Of a stretch of 64,000 bases of DNA, positions 62,889 to 64,000 are shown piece after piece (within the stretch, counting starts at the first letter, position 1; each line of letters begins with the position of its first letter). The position numbers and the translations under genes were made by a program. This DNA is from a virus. A model generated the notes under the pieces. The model saw nothing but the letters and a program-made list of their open reading frames with translations. It did not search any database and was not told where the DNA came from. The stretch is taken from positions 1 through 64,000 of IMG/VR virus record IMGVR_UViG_3300010412_000412. The stretch is one strand, 5' to 3'.

Positions 62889-64000
62889 TTAATTTATTGT
62901 TATTTCACAATCTGATGTATGAGCTAAATACATATATTGATTATATGTGTTTTCAACTTTAATATTATCAAATTCTGATAATGGATTTGTAAATAAAATA
63001 TCATCTTTATAATAATGTAAATTATAAATTGAATTTATAATTCGTATAGTTTCATTATTTGATAAATCATGAATATTTTGTTCATTTTTAATATCTAAAT
63101 CATTTATAAATTGTGGTTCTTGTGTTATAATTGGTTCATCAGGAATTAATGTATTTATTGAATGTATTTCTAATATTGCAAAACGATTAAAACCTACAGG
63201 ATGACATAAATTATCTATTATATTATCATATTCATGTCTTGATATAGATGAATAAATTTCATATGAAAATTGTTGATGAAAATAACTATCTAATAAAGTA
63301 CAATTAATACCTAAAATACCTTCAAAACTTTTAAAAGACGCTTTTTCTTTAAATATAGTTTTTTCTAATGGTTTTATTATTGCATTTTGACCATTTATTG
63401 AGTCAATAATAAAAGTTGTATTATCAGGTTCAAAATGTATAAAAGGTTCAATAAACTCAATAGAGGTGATTTGTCCTATTTCTGTACTTTCTGCTTCAAT
63501 TATACAATTTTGTCCTGTTTTAGATATTACTTTTAAAGCTGGTATTGTTTCATAATTCATACCAGTATTAAAAATAGTAATTTTTGAAACTTTACCTAAT
63601 CCACTAAATAATCCACTTGTATTTGAAAAACGACTTTGAAATGTATCTAATTTTATATTACCAATTATATTTAATGGTTTTTGACGTAAAGAGGAGTCAA
63701 TTATATCCCCATTAACTTTACCATCAAAATTTAATAATAAACTATAAGAATCATAATTTTCATTATCAATGGTTATAGGAGAATATAAATTATAATAAAC
63801 AATTCCTTTTAATAATCGTAATTCATCTATATAACCAACAAAGGTATTATTTGTATTAAGTCTGGTACCTATTATTAAATCACTTGTTGATGGTTGACCA
63901 TTTTGATAATTTTTATATTCACTACATATTTTACCATTTAAATATATTTTTATAGTTTGATCTTTTCTTAAACATAAAATATGATACCATACATTAAAAT
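62889..64000 (-). CDS. LamG-containing tail protein (partial, runs off edge)
   Basis: The minus-strand frame is open from 62889 to the window edge, so the start lies outside; the internal Met at 63560 is not the start because GLGKVSKITIFNTG precedes it in frame. At the edge the protein reads WYHILCLRKDQTIKIYLNGK and VGYIDELRLLKGIVYY, the end of a LamG/concanavalin fold. It is followed by YSLLLNFDGKVNGDIIDSS, short G-rich repeats and a C-terminal domain with YEIYSSISRHEYDNIIDNL. Located before gp8 in the wedge region, it is a baseplate or fibre protein with a glycan-binding module. Confidence 0.75.
   Translation of the reverse strand, partial: FNVWYHILCLRKDQTIKIYLNGKICSEYKNYQNGQPSTSDLIIGTRLNTNNTFVGYIDELRLLKGIVYYNLYSPITIDNENYDSYSLLLNFDGKVNGDIIDSSLRQKPLNIIGNIKLDTFQSRFSNTSGLFSGLGKVSKITIFNTGMNYETIPALKVISKTGQNCIIEAESTEIGQITSIEFIEPFIHFEPDNTTFIIDSINGQNAIIKPLEKTIFKEKASFKSFEGILGINCTLLDSYFHQQFSYEIYSSISRHEYDNIIDNLCHPVGFNRFAILEIHSINTLIPDEPIITQEPQFINDLDIKNEQNIHDLSNNETIRIINSIYNLHYYKDDILFTNPLSEFDNIKVENTYNQYMYLAHTSDCEITIN

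Noticed and set aside
1-64000. tRNA genes, rRNA or CRISPR arrays
   Set aside because: I saw no cloverleaf with a plausible acceptor and T-loop (TTCGA/TTCAA context), and no regularly spaced direct repeats. A tRNA decoding CGGN would have to lie outside this window or in the host.

Overview
The window is a very AT-rich piece of a T4-like (Straboviridae/cyanophage-type) contractile-tailed bacteriophage. The evidence is the set of T4 homologues: gp4, gp5, gp8, gp13, gp16 to gp23, gp27, gp46, gp47, gp48/54, gp53, gp55, UvsW and UvsY. The host is probably an AT-rich aquatic Gram-negative bacterium. This is inferred from base composition, from the cyanophage-like versions of many proteins, from an Hsp20 chaperone and a B12-dependent ribonucleotide reductase, and from a bacterial-type prepilin.

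Layout. 1-5400 (+): early/accessory genes (decayed LRR gene, TPR protein, ParA-like ATPase, zinc-ribbon protein) with canonical sigma70-type promoters. 5445-9373 (-): tube-like baseplate protein, unassigned structural proteins, an interrupted adenine methyltransferase, gp4. 9436-13566 (+): baseplate genes gp48/54, gp53, gp27-like, gp5. 13596-14860: small genes and a degenerate stretch. 14862-23238 (-): Hsp20, NrdJ, gp46, gp47, gp55, UvsW, UvsY, tube-like protein. 23338-38285 (+): AAA+ ATPase, TOPRIM protein, fibre and large tail proteins, neck protein. 38285-50016 (+): fibre/LamG proteins and an expanded family of small predicted internal head proteins, wrapped around gp16 and a split gp17. 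51460-60767 (+): gp18, gp19, gp20, prohead core, gp21, gp22, gp23 and a prepilin. 60764-64000 (-): ParB-like protein, gp8-like wedge, LamG protein running off the edge.

Main discovery candidate. Ten genes are each interrupted once by an in-frame CGG. In every case dropping the C, so that the next codon is GGT or GGA, restores a continuous protein; where family sequence is known it is restored exactly. They include gp23, gp22, gp21, gp19, gp18, gp17 and gp5, plus a fibre, an internal-protein-like gene and the prepilin. By eye I found no other in-frame CGG in any gene on either strand, although the CGG trinucleotide occurs out of frame many times. The P-site codon before CGG is almost always different. 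This looks like genome-wide +1 recoding at CGG (unassigned codon, four-base CGGN decoding, or removal of the C from mRNA), concentrated in late virion genes and absent from the replication/recombination block.

A second layer: the large terminase gp17 has one CGG shift and is also split into two genes by a split intein inserted just before the Walker B motif. The halves lie about 1.8 kb apart with internal-head-protein-like genes between them. A third: at least a dozen small proteins begin with a peptide resembling the T4 capsid-targeting sequence (MKTYQEFIAE) cleaved by the gp21 protease, predicting a large set of packaged, injected proteins.
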